Positions 54,859 through 64,000 of a DNA stretch of 64,000 bases are shown piece after piece; position 1 is the first letter of the stretch; each line of letters starts with the position of its first letter. The DNA is from Bacteroidales bacterium (GTDB taxonomy: Bacteria > Bacteroidota > Bacteroidia > Bacteroidales > UBA932): contig JAILLE010000013.1 in assembly GCA_024693285.1 (NCBI GenBank), forward strand, positions 1 through 64,000, read 5' to 3'. The notes below the pieces were generated by a model. It searched no databases, had not been told where the DNA came from, and saw nothing but the letters and a program-made list of their open reading frames with translations. The translations under genes and the position numbers were made by a program.

Positions 54859-56187
54859 TTAGTAGCGGTTGAGGGGACGGCCGGCGGTCATGTAGTGGAC
54901 CTTCTGGCGGACGCCCGCGAGCACGGCCTCGTACTCATCTTTGCCCTCCTCGGTCACGCCATTCACGACATCAGCGTACTTCGCCACGGCGTTAAGCACA
55001 GTGTCGATCAACTCCACGATGTCGACCATGTCCTTCTCGACAAAGCCACGGGAAGTGATAGCGGGAGTACCGATTCTGACACCCGAGGTCTTGAACGGGC
55101 TCCTGGAGTCGAAGGGGACCATATTCTTGTTGAGAGTGATCTCAGCCCTTTCGAGCTCCTTCTCAGCCATACGACCGGTAACATCAGCGAATTTGGTGCG
55201 CAAGTCAATGAGCATGAGATGGTTATCAGTTCCACCGGAGACGACTTTATATCCTCTGGCGACGAACTCTTCCGCCATTTTCTTGGCGTTGGCCATCACC
55301 TGCTTCTGGTAATCCACGAACTCGGGCTGCATAGCCTCGTAGAAGGCAACGGCTTTGGCGGCGATGACATGCTCCAGCGGACCGCCCTGGACGCCAGGGA
55401 ATACGCTTGAGTTGAGGATGGCGCTCATCTTCTTGATCTCACCCTTCGGGGTCTTGAGTCCCCAAGGATTATCGAAGTCCTTGCCCATCAGGATGATACC
55501 ACCACGGGGACCGCGGAGGGTCTTGTGGGTAGTAGAGGTCACGATGTGGGCATATTCAACAGGATTCTTGAGAAGTCCGGCGGCGATCAGTCCGGCGGTG
55601 TGGGCCATGTCAATCCACAGAAGGGCACCGACCTTGTCCGCTATCGCGCGCATTCTCTCGTAATCCCACTCCCTTGAGTAAGCGGAAGCGCCACCGATAA
55701 TGAGCTTTGGCTTGCACTCGAGAGCCGTTTCCTCCATCTTGTCATAATCGACCATTCCGGTCTCCTCGTTGAGTCCGTAAGCCACGGCATGGTAAAGGAT
55801 GCCGGACGCGTTGACGGGGGAGCCGTGGGTAAGGTGTCCTCCCTGGGAGAGATCAAGTCCCATGAAAGTGTCCCCAGGTTTGAGGCAGGCCATGATCACA
55901 GCCATGTTGGCTTGGGCGCCAGAGTGTGGCTGGACATTGGCGTATTCGGCGTTGTATATTTTGCAAAGACGCTCGATCGCGAGATTCTCTATCTGGTCAA
56001 CTATCTGGCAACCACCATAATACCTCTTGCCGGGGTAACCCTCGGCGTATTTGTTGGTGCAGATGGAACCCATGGCCTCGAGGACATGGTCGCTGACATA
56101 GTTCTCCGACGCAATCAATTCAAGTCCGGAAGATTGCCTTTCCTTCTCGTTCCTAATCAGGTCAAAAACCTGGAGATCCTGTTTCAT
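54859..56187 (-). CDS. glyA: Serine hydroxymethyltransferase
   Basis: A 442-residue PLP enzyme that interconverts serine and glycine with transfer of a one-carbon unit to tetrahydrofolate. Landmarks: [15 protein letters not shown] at the N-terminus, [12 protein letters not shown] mid-protein, and the PLP lysine in [13 protein letters not shown] near residue 230. It complements the glycine cleavage genes at 15.5-19.9 kb. Monocistronic; strong codon bias. Confidence 0.97.
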   Translation of the reverse strand: MKQDLQVFDLIRNEKERQSSGLELIASENYVSDHVLEAMGSICTNKYAEGYPGKRYYGGCQIVDQIENLAIERLCKIYNAEYANVQPHSGAQANMAVIMACLKPGDTFMGLDLSQGGHLTHGSPVNASGILYHAVAYGLNEETGMVDYDKMEETALECKPKLIIGGASAYSREWDYERMRAIADKVGALLWIDMAHTAGLIAAGLLKNPVEYAHIVTSTTHKTLRGPRGGIILMGKDFDNPWGLKTPKGEIKKMSAILNSSVFPGVQGGPLEHVIAAKAVAFYEAMQPEFVDYQKQVMANAKKMAEEFVARGYKVVSGGTDNHLMLIDLRTKFADVTGRMAEKELERAEITLNKNMVPFDSRSPFKTSGVRIGTPAITSRGFVEKDMVDIVELIDTVLNAVAKYADVVNGVTEEGKDEYEAVLAGVRQKVHYMTAGRPLNRY

Positions 56188-56227
56188 ATAAGTTGAGTTT
56201 GTTATGTCTTCTGTGGTTTACGAATAG

Positions 56228-56235
56228 CAAATATA
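56228..56235 (-). promoter_or_regulatory. -7 box of glyA
   Basis: TATATTTG on the minus strand, 40 bases before the ATG. Confidence 0.5.
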
Positions 56236-56256
56236 CGATTAAAAATCCATTTTTAC

Positions 56257-56264
56257 TATATTTG
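56257..56264 (+). promoter_or_regulatory. -7 box of the thioredoxin-fold/DUF6057/propeller operon
   Basis: TATATTTG on the plus strand, 47 bases before the ATG at 56312. The glyA box at 56228-56235 faces away from it, 21 bases apart. Confidence 0.5.
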
Positions 56265-56311
56265 TATGGAATGCTTGTGAAACGTTTGACAAGCTCTTGA
56301 CTATCTTTTTT

Positions 56312-57325
56312 ATGCGTATACGGAAATTTATTTCGGCGTTGGTGCTGGCTGCCTCCCTATGCTCGTGCGGGCAAAAAGGATACACTATCAAAGGCGATAT
56401 AATAGATCTTGACGAAGGGGACATCAATCTTCTCGACGTCTATGGCGGCGTCATATCCTCGACCGAAGTCGAGGACGGAAAATTCACATTCAAAGGGAAA
56501 GTGGACGCACCTTGTCTGGTATATATCAACAATGTTCTGGGAGTCAAGTATCCCATTGATATTCCTGTACTTCTGGAGAATGCCACAATCTATGTGAAAG
56601 GGGATGCGAGGATCAGCAATATAGACATCACCGGTACCAAGGCGAACGAGAACATGGTCCAGTTCAAAATACGCAAGGATCAACTCCCCGCAGGAAATAA
56701 TGATGCTTATCTGAAGCTTGTCAAGGAGACTTTCGAAGAGAATAAGGACAATCTTCTCGGAGCGATGCTCATATCCAATTTCTATGGCCTTGTCAGTGAC
56801 AGGGAGTTGCTGGATTATTGCGATATGCTTCCCTCTGAGCTTCGTGAGAATATATATGTGGAGCACTACCATAAGGTGGCCCAGGCGAGGGTGAACACCG
56901 AGCCGGGAACAAAATTCAAGGATTTCGAAATGCTTGATGCTGACAGCCTTAAGGTCAGTCTCGGTGACGTGGTCAGAACCCACGAAGCCACCGTGATCCT
57001 GTTCTGGGCTAGCTGGGCCCGGGGCGCCTCCACTGCTATACCTGAAATAACCGAAGGTTGCCTTCCGTACCGCGATTCGGGACTAGAGATGTTCAATGTT
57101 TCCCTTGACAGTGATATGGCCAAATTCGCGGAATGCGAGAAGGATTTCGGATTATTCGGTCCAAGTTTCGCCAATGGCCCTGAAGCCGGAGACAAGGCTT
57201 CCTCACTGTATGGCTTCGAAGGGCTGCCAAGGGTGGTTCTGATTGATAAAGAAGGAACTATAGTAGCCCGGGGACGTTCGTTCGAAGATCTCGCCTTACC
57301 TTTAAAGACAATATTCGCTCAGTAA
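56312..57325 (+). CDS. Lipoprotein with DUF4369-like and thioredoxin-fold domains, redox cysteines missing
   Basis: A 337-residue lipoprotein (lipobox ASLCSC, Cys 19). The N-terminal half (KGYTIKGDIIDLDEGDINL, VEDGKFTFKGKV) fits DUF4369, and the C-terminal half is a TlpA/AhpC-type thioredoxin fold: ATVILFWASW, then ARGAS where family members have the WCxxC pair, and a cis-Pro region GLPRVVLIDKEGTIV. Residues 235-239 read WARGA, so both catalytic cysteines are replaced and the protein cannot act as a normal thiol oxidoreductase. I start at ATG 56312 for the clean signal peptide; the in-frame codon at 56297 is weaker. First gene of a tight three-gene operon. Confidence 0.85.
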   Translation: MRIRKFISALVLAASLCSCGQKGYTIKGDIIDLDEGDINLLDVYGGVISSTEVEDGKFTFKGKVDAPCLVYINNVLGVKYPIDIPVLLENATIYVKGDARISNIDITGTKANENMVQFKIRKDQLPAGNNDAYLKLVKETFEENKDNLLGAMLISNFYGLVSDRELLDYCDMLPSELRENIYVEHYHKVAQARVNTEPGTKFKDFEMLDADSLKVSLGDVVRTHEATVILFWASWARGASTAIPEITEGCLPYRDSGLEMFNVSLDSDMAKFAECEKDFGLFGPSFANGPEAGDKASSLYGFEGLPRVVLIDKEGTIVARGRSFEDLALPLKTIFAQ

Positions 57326-57332
57326 TTATCAA

Positions 57333-59075
57333 ATGAATAAAAAGTTTCTCAGAATAGTCATTTATGCTGCCATGGCGGTTGTCCTGATCCTCAAACTCGG
57401 GGTGATCAGGAAACTTTTCGAGCTCTCGCTATGGCCGGATATGACTTTCTATACCAATGTTGGTCTGCAACCCGGAGTGGTTTTGCCTATTCTCGGCAGC
57501 ATCTTGACCCAAATTTCCGGTATTCCCATCCTTGGTGTGGCGCTCGTCTTGTTCAGTCTGTGGTGCCTCTCCTTGATTGTCAGGAAGTTCCAGGAAGACG
57601 AGATCACAGCCATTTTCACCGCCTTCGCGGCCTTCTGGTTCATTGTCGGTTTCGATTATTCGTTGTACACTTTCAGGAGCCAAGGCTTGCTTTTCTCCCA
57701 AACGCTGGGTCTGATCTGCGCCGCGCTAATGATTCTTGGTTGGGTCAAAATCAAAGATTATAAGGAGGCTCCATTCTATCCTTTGCTCGTGGCTTTGGTC
57801 GGATATCCTCTTTTCGGGGCGTATTCAGTCGTGGCTCTTGTGTCTATCCTCCTGGATGCCATCGTCTCAAAAAAATGGTTTCCAGCCGCTTTGGCAGTGG
57901 TTTGTGGAGTCTGTGTGCCGTTAGTGTATTCCCATTTTGTTTTCACTCACATCGACACTCGCTACACCTTCCTGGCCGGTATCCCGTATATGGATTTTGT
58001 GGACAATCATCGCCGTTTCATCCCTTTGGCCGTAGCTATGGCATCTCTGGCGATTCTCCCGATTATCCGGATCAAACGGGACCCGCACGTGGCTTTCACA
58101 TTGGCTTTGACAGTCTTGATGGTCTTGATTATTGTCAGTGTTCTTCCATACTGGAACCGTAATTTCCATATCGAGATCGCTATGCAGCACGCCATCGAGA
58201 AGAATGATTGGGATAAGGCGCTGAAGTTTGCCCGGAAGGCTGACAAACCATCACGTATTATAGTGATGTACCGGAATATCGCCTTGATGAACAAGGGACG
58301 GCTATGTGATGAGATGTTCAAGTATCCCAACGAGTCAGTTGGTATTGACACTCCTGCCCAGATCTCTCAGACCGAGGTTTGTGGCCCCGTGGTGTTCTTC
58401 TACAATGGCTTGATCAATTATAGCACCCGTTGGTCATGGGAGATGTCGATGATGTTCCAGCGTACCCTCGAACGCTACAAGTACCAGGCTAAGGTAGCCC
58501 TCTTCACAGGGCAGGAGAATCCCTCGTTGGTTGAGAGATATCTTGACATAATCGACCGTAACCTCTATCAGCGGAAATGGGTCCGTAAGTATCGATCGAT
58601 GTTGGAGGATCCGTCTCTTCTGGCTTCGGATCTCGAGTACAAGATGTTCAAGGCATTGGATAACTTCGAGGAAGTCAAGTACATGAGCAGCGCCGTTGTC
58701 GAGAATACTATCCTGAACCATTTCATGCTTCAAGAGCATCCTGAAGGGGTGATGCTGGACGCCTGTCTGGCCGCCTCCATGACCGCCAAGGATATCGACA
58801 TGTTCTGGTATTTCTATGATATCCTCCTCGCCAGCGGCAGGAGGATTCCCACGCATGTCGGTGAGGCCGCTATCCTGTTCGCTTATATAGGCAGGAACCA
58901 GGCTGAGATTGACTCTGTCGCGAGAAATCTCGGCGGGCCGGACGCTCCGGTGGTCCGGCGTTTCATTGATTTCAGTTCCAAGGCTTCCGCTGGTGATGAG
59001 AAGGCTTGCCGGGAGAAGTTCGGGGACACATATTGGTACTATATCTATTTTGTTAAATCCATCACAACTGACTGA
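57333..59075 (+). CDS. Polytopic membrane protein, DUF6057-like
   Basis: A 580-residue protein with about eight predicted membrane helices in residues 1-290 (e.g. FLRIVIYAAMAVVLILKLG, TQISGIPILGVALVLFSLW, VAFTLALTVLMVLIIVSVL) and a helical, soluble C-terminal half (HIEIAMQHAIEKNDWDKAL...) that looks TPR-like. I match it to the DUF6057 type known from Bacteroidota, by memory and not by search. No enzyme motif. It starts seven bases after the thioredoxin-fold gene and ends two bases before the propeller gene. The C-terminal part should be periplasmic or cytosolic depending on helix number. Confidence 0.75.
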   Translation: MNKKFLRIVIYAAMAVVLILKLGVIRKLFELSLWPDMTFYTNVGLQPGVVLPILGSILTQISGIPILGVALVLFSLWCLSLIVRKFQEDEITAIFTAFAAFWFIVGFDYSLYTFRSQGLLFSQTLGLICAALMILGWVKIKDYKEAPFYPLLVALVGYPLFGAYSVVALVSILLDAIVSKKWFPAALAVVCGVCVPLVYSHFVFTHIDTRYTFLAGIPYMDFVDNHRRFIPLAVAMASLAILPIIRIKRDPHVAFTLALTVLMVLIIVSVLPYWNRNFHIEIAMQHAIEKNDWDKALKFARKADKPSRIIVMYRNIALMNKGRLCDEMFKYPNESVGIDTPAQISQTEVCGPVVFFYNGLINYSTRWSWEMSMMFQRTLERYKYQAKVALFTGQENPSLVERYLDIIDRNLYQRKWVRKYRSMLEDPSLLASDLEYKMFKALDNFEEVKYMSSAVVENTILNHFMLQEHPEGVMLDACLAASMTAKDIDMFWYFYDILLASGRRIPTHVGEAAILFAYIGRNQAEIDSVARNLGGPDAPVVRRFIDFSSKASAGDEKACREKFGDTYWYYIYFVKSITTD

Positions 59076-59077
59076 CA

Positions 59078-60562
59078 ATGAGAAAAGGAATTCTTGCGGC
59101 CATGGTTTTGCCGCTCATCGCGTTCATCAGTTGCGTTTCTCCACGGGACTGTTCTGAGATTGAGGAAGAAGCATCGATTTATCCTGACTATTCTGGTGTT
59201 GTCCTTCCTCCGAATATATCCCCTTTGGATTTCCGTATCCAAAATGAAGGTAAAAAGTTCGTCACTACCATATCTGGTGAGAAGGGTGGCCAGATCGTGT
59301 CCAAGGGTAGGGAAGTCAAACTGCCTCTTAAAGAATGGAAAGCGTTGCTTAAAGCTAACGCCGGGGCCGGACTGACTTGTACCATTAATGTCAAAAAGGA
59401 CGGGAAATGGTTCACTCTTAAGAGTTTCCGTAGCGATGTCGCCATGGAGCCCATAGATGAGTTCTTGACCTACAGGCTTCTCGCGCCATCCTATGAGTTC
59501 TACACGGCGTTCTCTATCCGGCAGAGGAATCTGTCCACTGGTAAGGATTGGGAGGTCTATAACAACAGGATGCATTATAATCCGAAAGAGCAGCAGTGCA
59601 TGAACTGCCACCAGTTCCAGAACTACCATACTGATAACTGGCAGATGCATGTCCGCCAGGTCTTGGGCGGGACTTTGATCATTACTGGCGACGATTTCAA
59701 GAAGGTGAATCTCAAGACTGAGTCCACTATTTCAGCTGGGGTCTATCCTGCTTGGCATCCTGAGGAGAGGCTGATTGTTTATTCAGTCAACAGGACCAGA
59801 CAATTCTTTCACCAAAAGAATATACAAAAGCTTGAGGTTCATGATCCTGTCTCAGATCTGATTCTATATGACATTGATAGCAATGAGGTCAGTATGGTGT
59901 CCGCTGACACTCTGGCTTTTGAGACTTTCCCGACCTGGTCTCCTGACGGCAAGACCTTGTACTATTCCTCTGCCAGGCAGCCGGAAATAGCTCTCCTTCC
60001 GAGCGATAGCATCGCTGTCTGTTTTGACAAGATCCATTATGACCTTATGAGCAGGCAGTTTGATCTCCAGACCAAATCTTTTGGCCCCGAGAAACTAGTT
60101 TTTGACGCGAAATCCAGTGAGATGAGCGCGATGGAGCCTCGTGTGTCCCCGGACGGGCGTTATCTTCTGTTCTCTTATGGTCGGTACGGCACGTTCCATA
60201 TCTGGCATCGTGACAGCGATCTCTGGGTGAAAGACCTACAGACAGGGGAGTCCAAAGCTTTGGAGTCGGCCAACAGCCCCGACGCTGACAGCTTCCACAA
60301 TTGGTCTTCCAACGGGCGTTGGATAGTCTACACGTCCCGTAGGGATGACGGTCTATTCAGCAGGGTTTATTTCAGTTATTTCGACAAGGATGGCAATGCC
60401 CATAAGCCTGTGATGCTCCCGATGCGTAACCTCTCTGGGCGCTATGATGAGGTCTATTCCTACAATGTTCCCGAATTCACTGTGGAGCCGATACGGCAGT
60501 CAGTCAAGGATCTCTCAAAGATGATCAGCACGGATGCCGTAAAAGCGGAGTTCAAGCGATAA
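59078..60562 (+). CDS. Lipoprotein with beta-propeller (PD40/TolB-like) and one CxxCH motif
   Basis: A 494-residue lipoprotein (lipobox IAFISC, Cys 19). Residues ~45-165 form a beta-rich N-terminal domain. CMNCH at 174-178 is a c-type haem attachment motif, with HQF after it. The C-terminal 270 residues show propeller blades of the WD40-like PD40 type: AWHPEERLIVYS, PTWSPDGKTLYYSS, PRVSPDGRYLLFSYG, HNWSSNGRWIVYTSR. Similar Bacteroidota proteins are often called cytochrome c biosynthesis or TolB-like proteins. Whether haem is attached depends on a maturation system not seen here. Last gene of the operon, followed by a terminator. Confidence 0.82.
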   Translation: MRKGILAAMVLPLIAFISCVSPRDCSEIEEEASIYPDYSGVVLPPNISPLDFRIQNEGKKFVTTISGEKGGQIVSKGREVKLPLKEWKALLKANAGAGLTCTINVKKDGKWFTLKSFRSDVAMEPIDEFLTYRLLAPSYEFYTAFSIRQRNLSTGKDWEVYNNRMHYNPKEQQCMNCHQFQNYHTDNWQMHVRQVLGGTLIITGDDFKKVNLKTESTISAGVYPAWHPEERLIVYSVNRTRQFFHQKNIQKLEVHDPVSDLILYDIDSNEVSMVSADTLAFETFPTWSPDGKTLYYSSARQPEIALLPSDSIAVCFDKIHYDLMSRQFDLQTKSFGPEKLVFDAKSSEMSAMEPRVSPDGRYLLFSYGRYGTFHIWHRDSDLWVKDLQTGESKALESANSPDADSFHNWSSNGRWIVYTSRRDDGLFSRVYFSYFDKDGNAHKPVMLPMRNLSGRYDEVYSYNVPEFTVEPIRQSVKDLSKMISTDAVKAEFKR

Positions 60563-60579
60563 ACTCCTATGAATGAATA

Positions 60580-60613
60580 AATAAAGGGCCGCCCGTGTGG
60601 GCGACCCTTTATT
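60580..60613. terminator. Terminator between the propeller gene and susD (both strands)
   Basis: AATAAAGGG-C-CGCCC (60580-60594) pairs with GGGCG-A-CCCTTTATT (60599-60613), one mismatch, GTGT loop. Confidence 0.85.
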
Positions 60614-60634
60614 CTGTTAATGAACTACTGGATA

Positions 60635-62395
60635 TTAATATCCGGGGTTCTGGGTGAGGTTGCTGTTAAGGCTGATGACTGAGACAGGAATCGGGAACAC
60701 GGTGGTGTAACCGGTGGCGTCATATACCCAGTCGGAAGCCACGATGGCGTGCTTCACGCCCTGGTACTTATCCTCGTCAGCCTCGGTGTAGGTTCCGAAA
60801 CGGACCTGGTCTCCACGGCGGCCCATGGTCTCCCAGATCTCCTCGCGGAGCTTCTCGTCAAGGATGTCCTTGATTGTGATGTCGGTAAGCGGCTCGACAC
60901 CGACCCTGGCGCGGACCTGGTTGACAAGATCCATGGCCTGAGCCTTATTGCCGAGACGATACTGGGCCTCAGCGGCGAGGAGGAGCATGTCAGCATAACG
61001 GAAGATCACGCGGTCGGCGTTGAAGTAGTTCTGACCGGATGTGGTGGGGTCATACTCATACTTCTTGATACGCACGCCAGCCCACTTGACAAGGTACAGT
61101 CCCCAAGGGTCGCTGTAGTCGTCGGTGGAGAAGTCGTTGCGGGCCTCATAACCGATATAGATTCCCTCAGGATACTTATCCTCGGAAACACCAGCCTTGA
61201 CGGTGACACCGTTCACTGAGCAAGGTCCATAGAAGAACGAGATCTCAAAACGGGGGTCGTCGCACTCGAAAGTAGAGGCGGAGAGGTTGTCCTTGTTGAC
61301 TGTCTCCTTGTAGTCGAACACGTTCAGCGCATGTACTGTGGCGGCGGTTCCATTCCAGGAAGAGAAGCCGATGGTCGAAGCGTGATTGTAGTGGAGAGAA
61401 CGGGTGACCTGGGTGTCAGAAGTACGGTGCACGTTGTCATCCATAGGCTCAACAAAGATGTTCTCCTTGGAGGACTCGTTACCATTCTTGAAGTTGTCCT
61501 TGAAGCTGGCGGCAAGCTCGTAGCCTTCCGCTTTGATCTGCTCCTGGCAGTAAACAACGGTCTCCCAAGCGTTCATGGTCTTTCCGTTGATGGTGATGTT
61601 CTGGGACTTACCAGCAGCGGTCACACCGGGCTCGACCTTGGCGATACCACCGGTGAACTGTCTCTGGTTCCAGTTATCCTGTGAGAAAACGGCCGCATTG
61701 ATGGCGAGGCGGGCAAGCATCGCATAGCCGACAGCCTTGGTGACACGGGCGTAATACTCACTGTTGACATCCTGGCTCTTGGCAGAAGCAAGGTTCGGGA
61801 TGATTTCGCAGAGCTCGTCGCGGACAAAGCCGTAGGCCTCGCTGCGGGTAGCCTGCTTCACATCACCGATACCGGCGTCAGGAGAAGTGACAATAGGAAT
61901 ACGGCCGAAGAAGTCGACCAGCCACATGTAATAGAAGGCGCGGATTCCGCGGACCTCAGCGATGTAAGCGTCAACGACTGCGGGATCAAGCGAATTCAGA
62001 GCCTTGATCTCCTCGAGTTTCTTAAGGGAGGAGTTGCAGAGGGCGATGTCTGAATAAGAGTCGTTCCAGAGATTGCGGATGTAGTTAGTTGAAGGATCCC
62101 ACCTATGCAGGAAGGCGTTCTGGTGCTTTCCACCATCGACCCAGTCGCCCTGGCGTCCCGGGAGGAAGAGCACGTCAGCGGTAAACTCCGACATGTAGTT
62201 GTAGTTGTCGTCACCACCCTTGAAACGGCTGTTCAGCTTGTTGTACAAGCTCGCGACAGTGTTCACGTACACGAGTGTGGAGCTCTTGTAGGCCTCGCTT
62301 TCGTCGAATTTGCTCAACGGCTTCTCCTCGAGGGAGCAACCGGCCATAAAGAAAGTCAGGGCCAGAACAGCTGCACTATAGAGTAATTTCTTCAT
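60635..62395 (-). CDS. susD: RagB/SusD-family nutrient-binding lipoprotein
   Basis: A 586-residue surface lipoprotein (lipobox FFMAGC, Cys 20) that binds glycans or peptides at the mouth of a SusC channel. Fits the family by the N-terminal helices (YVNTVASLYNKLNS; VRGIRAFYYMWLVDFFGRIP) and the C-terminal VIFRYADMLLLAAEAQYRLG and REEIWETMGRRGD segments. It lies 23 bases downstream of susC, so the two form a SusCD pair. No glycoside hydrolase or sensor is seen in this window to give the substrate; the pair may belong to a locus beyond the right edge. Confidence 0.95.
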   Translation of the reverse strand: MKKLLYSAAVLALTFFMAGCSLEEKPLSKFDESEAYKSSTLVYVNTVASLYNKLNSRFKGGDDNYNYMSEFTADVLFLPGRQGDWVDGGKHQNAFLHRWDPSTNYIRNLWNDSYSDIALCNSSLKKLEEIKALNSLDPAVVDAYIAEVRGIRAFYYMWLVDFFGRIPIVTSPDAGIGDVKQATRSEAYGFVRDELCEIIPNLASAKSQDVNSEYYARVTKAVGYAMLARLAINAAVFSQDNWNQRQFTGGIAKVEPGVTAAGKSQNITINGKTMNAWETVVYCQEQIKAEGYELAASFKDNFKNGNESSKENIFVEPMDDNVHRTSDTQVTRSLHYNHASTIGFSSWNGTAATVHALNVFDYKETVNKDNLSASTFECDDPRFEISFFYGPCSVNGVTVKAGVSEDKYPEGIYIGYEARNDFSTDDYSDPWGLYLVKWAGVRIKKYEYDPTTSGQNYFNADRVIFRYADMLLLAAEAQYRLGNKAQAMDLVNQVRARVGVEPLTDITIKDILDEKLREEIWETMGRRGDQVRFGTYTEADEDKYQGVKHAIVASDWVYDATGYTTVFPIPVSVISLNSNLTQNPGY

Positions 62396-62418
62396 GATAT
62401 TCTATATTTATGTGTTCT

Positions 62419-64000
62419 TTAGAATTTGACCGAAAGCATTGCGGTGTAGGTGCGCATGATCGGGAATACGTTGTTGTCGATACCGCCTCCGATGGTCGCG
62501 TTGTTCAGCATAGGAGTCAGACCGGAATATCCCGTGAATGTAGCGACATTGTTGCAAGAGAGGGCGAACCTCAGGCCCTTGATGGTCTTAAGACCAAGCT
62601 TGCTGGCCGGGAGGTTGTAACCGAGTGTGATGTACTCGAGGTTGACATAGTCACCCTTCTCGAGCCAGTAAGATGTGTGCTGGGCGTTGTAAACTCCGAG
62701 TTCCTCAGCGGACTTCAGGACGTTGTAGGTCGGGAAGGCTCCGAGGTTGGAGAGACGCAGGCTGGTGAAGTTGTAGATGTGATGTCCGAATGCGCCGTTG
62801 AGTTGGGTTGAGAGATCCCAGTTCTTGTAGCGGAAAGTTCCACCGAGGCTGGCGAACACCTTAGGTGTAGCCTGGCCGAGGAACTCACGGTCACCTTCAT
62901 CGTCGAGGGTGATACCACCGTCACCGTTGACATCCTTAACCTGATAGGTCTTCTTGCCGGTATCGTCTGTCTTGAAGCCGTCGTGGACGGGGAGACGGAA
63001 GATGTTGACAGGATAGCCCTCGGTCATGTAGACGACGTTGGTGTTGGAGGTAAGACCGTTACAGCTTGCACTGTTGAGAGAGATGTACTTGGAAGTGGTC
63101 AGATCCTGTCCCTGGTATGTGCCGGAGAGGCTGACGAGCTTGTTCTTCTGGAATGCGACGTTGCCCTGGAGGGTGAGTCCCATGTCCCTGGTCTCGATGG
63201 GAGCGACGTGGAGGCCGATCTCGATACCGTCGTTGGTCATCTCACCCATGTTTGCGAGGAGGGTGGTATAGGCGAACGGAGGGACAGGTACCTGATAGGT
63301 GTAGAGGAGGTCGCGTGTAGTCGACATGTAAGCGTCGATGGTACCGCTGAACCTGCCGCGCCACATCGAGAAGTCGATACCGGCGTCGAAGGTGTACTTG
63401 GTCTCCCACTTCAGGTCGGGATTCGGATTGGAATCGAGAGCGTAGGTGGTGACGGTCGCACCGTTGTAGGTGGTGGTTCCGTTAGGAGCCATAAGGGACA
63501 GTGACCTGTAAGGATCGATGGCGTCCTGGTTACCGGTGACACCGTAGCCGACGCGGAACTTCAGGTTGTTGAACAGGTGCTGGTTCTTCATGAACCCTTC
63601 GTTGCTGACGATCCAGGCCAGTGAAGCTGAAGGGAAGAAGCCCCACTTGTGGTTGGCTCCGAGCTTGGAGGAACCGTCTGCACGGGCGTTGAGGGTGATG
63701 ACATAGCGGTTGTCGAACATGTAGTTCAGACGTCCGAGATATGACATCAGGGTGTACTGTGTAGCGGAAGACTGTACATCGCCCCACTTGACGGTGGAAC
63801 CAGCCTGCATGTTGTTGTAAGTGAAGTAGTCGGTCTCGAAACCGCTTGCCTTGGCATAGTTGTACCAGTAGTCGTACCTCTGTGCCTCGGTAAGTGCGAG
63901 GGCGCTGATGGCGTGCTTTCCGACGGTCTTGTTGTAGGCGAGCTGGAAGCTGGCCATTCCGTTGGTGTTCAGGTTCGTAGAGTTGTTGGCCTCACCACGT
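62419..64000 (-). CDS. susC: SusC/RagA-family TonB-linked outer-membrane protein, 5' end outside the window
   Basis: The 3' part (at least 527 codons) of a SusC porin; the frame stays open to the right edge, with no start seen (ATG at 63957 is internal). Visible sequence is the C-terminal beta-barrel: MLNNATIGGG-type strands, DGGITLDDEGDREFLGQATP (calcium-like loop and plug-contact region typical of the family), NWDLSTQLNGAFG and a C-terminal MLSVKF ending in Phe. The TonB box, plug and N-terminal domain lie beyond 64000. Confidence 0.95.
   Translation of the reverse strand, partial: RGEANNSTNLNTNGMASFQLAYNKTVGKHAISALALTEAQRYDYWYNYAKASGFETDYFTYNNMQAGSTVKWGDVQSSATQYTLMSYLGRLNYMFDNRYVITLNARADGSSKLGANHKWGFFPSASLAWIVSNEGFMKNQHLFNNLKFRVGYGVTGNQDAIDPYRSLSLMAPNGTTTYNGATVTTYALDSNPNPDLKWETKYTFDAGIDFSMWRGRFSGTIDAYMSTTRDLLYTYQVPVPPFAYTTLLANMGEMTNDGIEIGLHVAPIETRDMGLTLQGNVAFQKNKLVSLSGTYQGQDLTTSKYISLNSASCNGLTSNTNVVYMTEGYPVNIFRLPVHDGFKTDDTGKKTYQVKDVNGDGGITLDDEGDREFLGQATPKVFASLGGTFRYKNWDLSTQLNGAFGHHIYNFTSLRLSNLGAFPTYNVLKSAEELGVYNAQHTSYWLEKGDYVNLEYITLGYNLPASKLGLKTIKGLRFALSCNNVATFTGYSGLTPMLNNATIGGGIDNNVFPIMRTYTAMLSVKF

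Noticed and set aside
54895..55410. Plus-strand frame opposite glyA
   Set aside because: Antisense shadow of a strongly codon-biased gene.

Overview
The window is a stretch of chromosome from a strictly anaerobic or microaerophilic member of the Bacteroidota, most likely order Bacteroidales. Evidence: a SusD gene with a SusC/RagA TonB-linked porin at the right edge, many lipoproteins and outer-membrane proteins of Bacteroidota-only families, IorAB and rubrerythrin, almost no Shine-Dalgarno sites, and promoters of the Bacteroidota type (TTTG, 19 bases, TAnnTTTG), which can be read directly in front of several genes and both tRNAs. I see no insertion sequence, phage, CRISPR array or resistance island. 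The species cannot be named from the sequence alone.

Layout. 1-8.3 kb: tail of an ACT-domain protein, uvrB, then a tight operon iorA-iorB-aminotransferase-CoA transferase, which together can turn amino acids into aryl-acids by way of aryl-pyruvate and aryl-acetyl-CoA, followed by a convergent HAD phosphatase. 8.3-13.1 kb: single-gene units for an acyl-CoA synthetase, htpG, an unknown 157-residue protein and a DUF4332 helix-hairpin-helix protein, each with its own clear promoter and/or terminator. 13.2-19.9 kb: a probable long transcription unit with a tandem SUMF1-like lipoprotein, a membrane-anchored nuclease and the glycine cleavage genes gcvT-gcvH-gcvPA-gcvPB, then tRNA-Ala. 20-26.4 kb: a BlaI/BlaR1-type regulator pair with an operator-like dyad, joined by 4-base overlaps to a TPR protein and followed by a large outer-membrane barrel. 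26.4-34.4 kb: sugar porter, SEC-C protein, trmD, then DUF349-yidC-yggS. 34.4-39.3 kb (minus strand): a six-fold Big_2 lipoprotein with an unusual repeated C-terminus, an OmpA-like lipoprotein, and gapA. 39.4-49.3 kb: surE-lpxB and a secreted protein, GH25 muramidase, rubrerythrin, a C1 peptidase, pssA, a small hydrolase, a lipoprotein, an RNase D-like nuclease, an RlmI-like methyltransferase and tRNA-Cys. 49.4-56.2 kb: divergent secreted six-hairpin glycosidase and LacZ-type beta-galactosidase, then glyA. 56.3-60.6 kb: a three-gene operon of a thioredoxin-fold lipoprotein that has lost both cysteines, a polytopic DUF6057-like protein and a beta-propeller lipoprotein with a CxxCH haem-type motif. 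60.6-64 kb: susD and the 3' part of susC.

The best candidates for undescribed biology are the three-gene envelope operon at 56.3-60.6 kb, the BlaI/BlaR1 four-gene cluster at 20.6-26.4 kb, the repeated C-terminal module of the Big_2 lipoprotein, and the repeat element that supplies the end of pssA and the start codon of the next gene. Housekeeping genes make up the rest and look intact.
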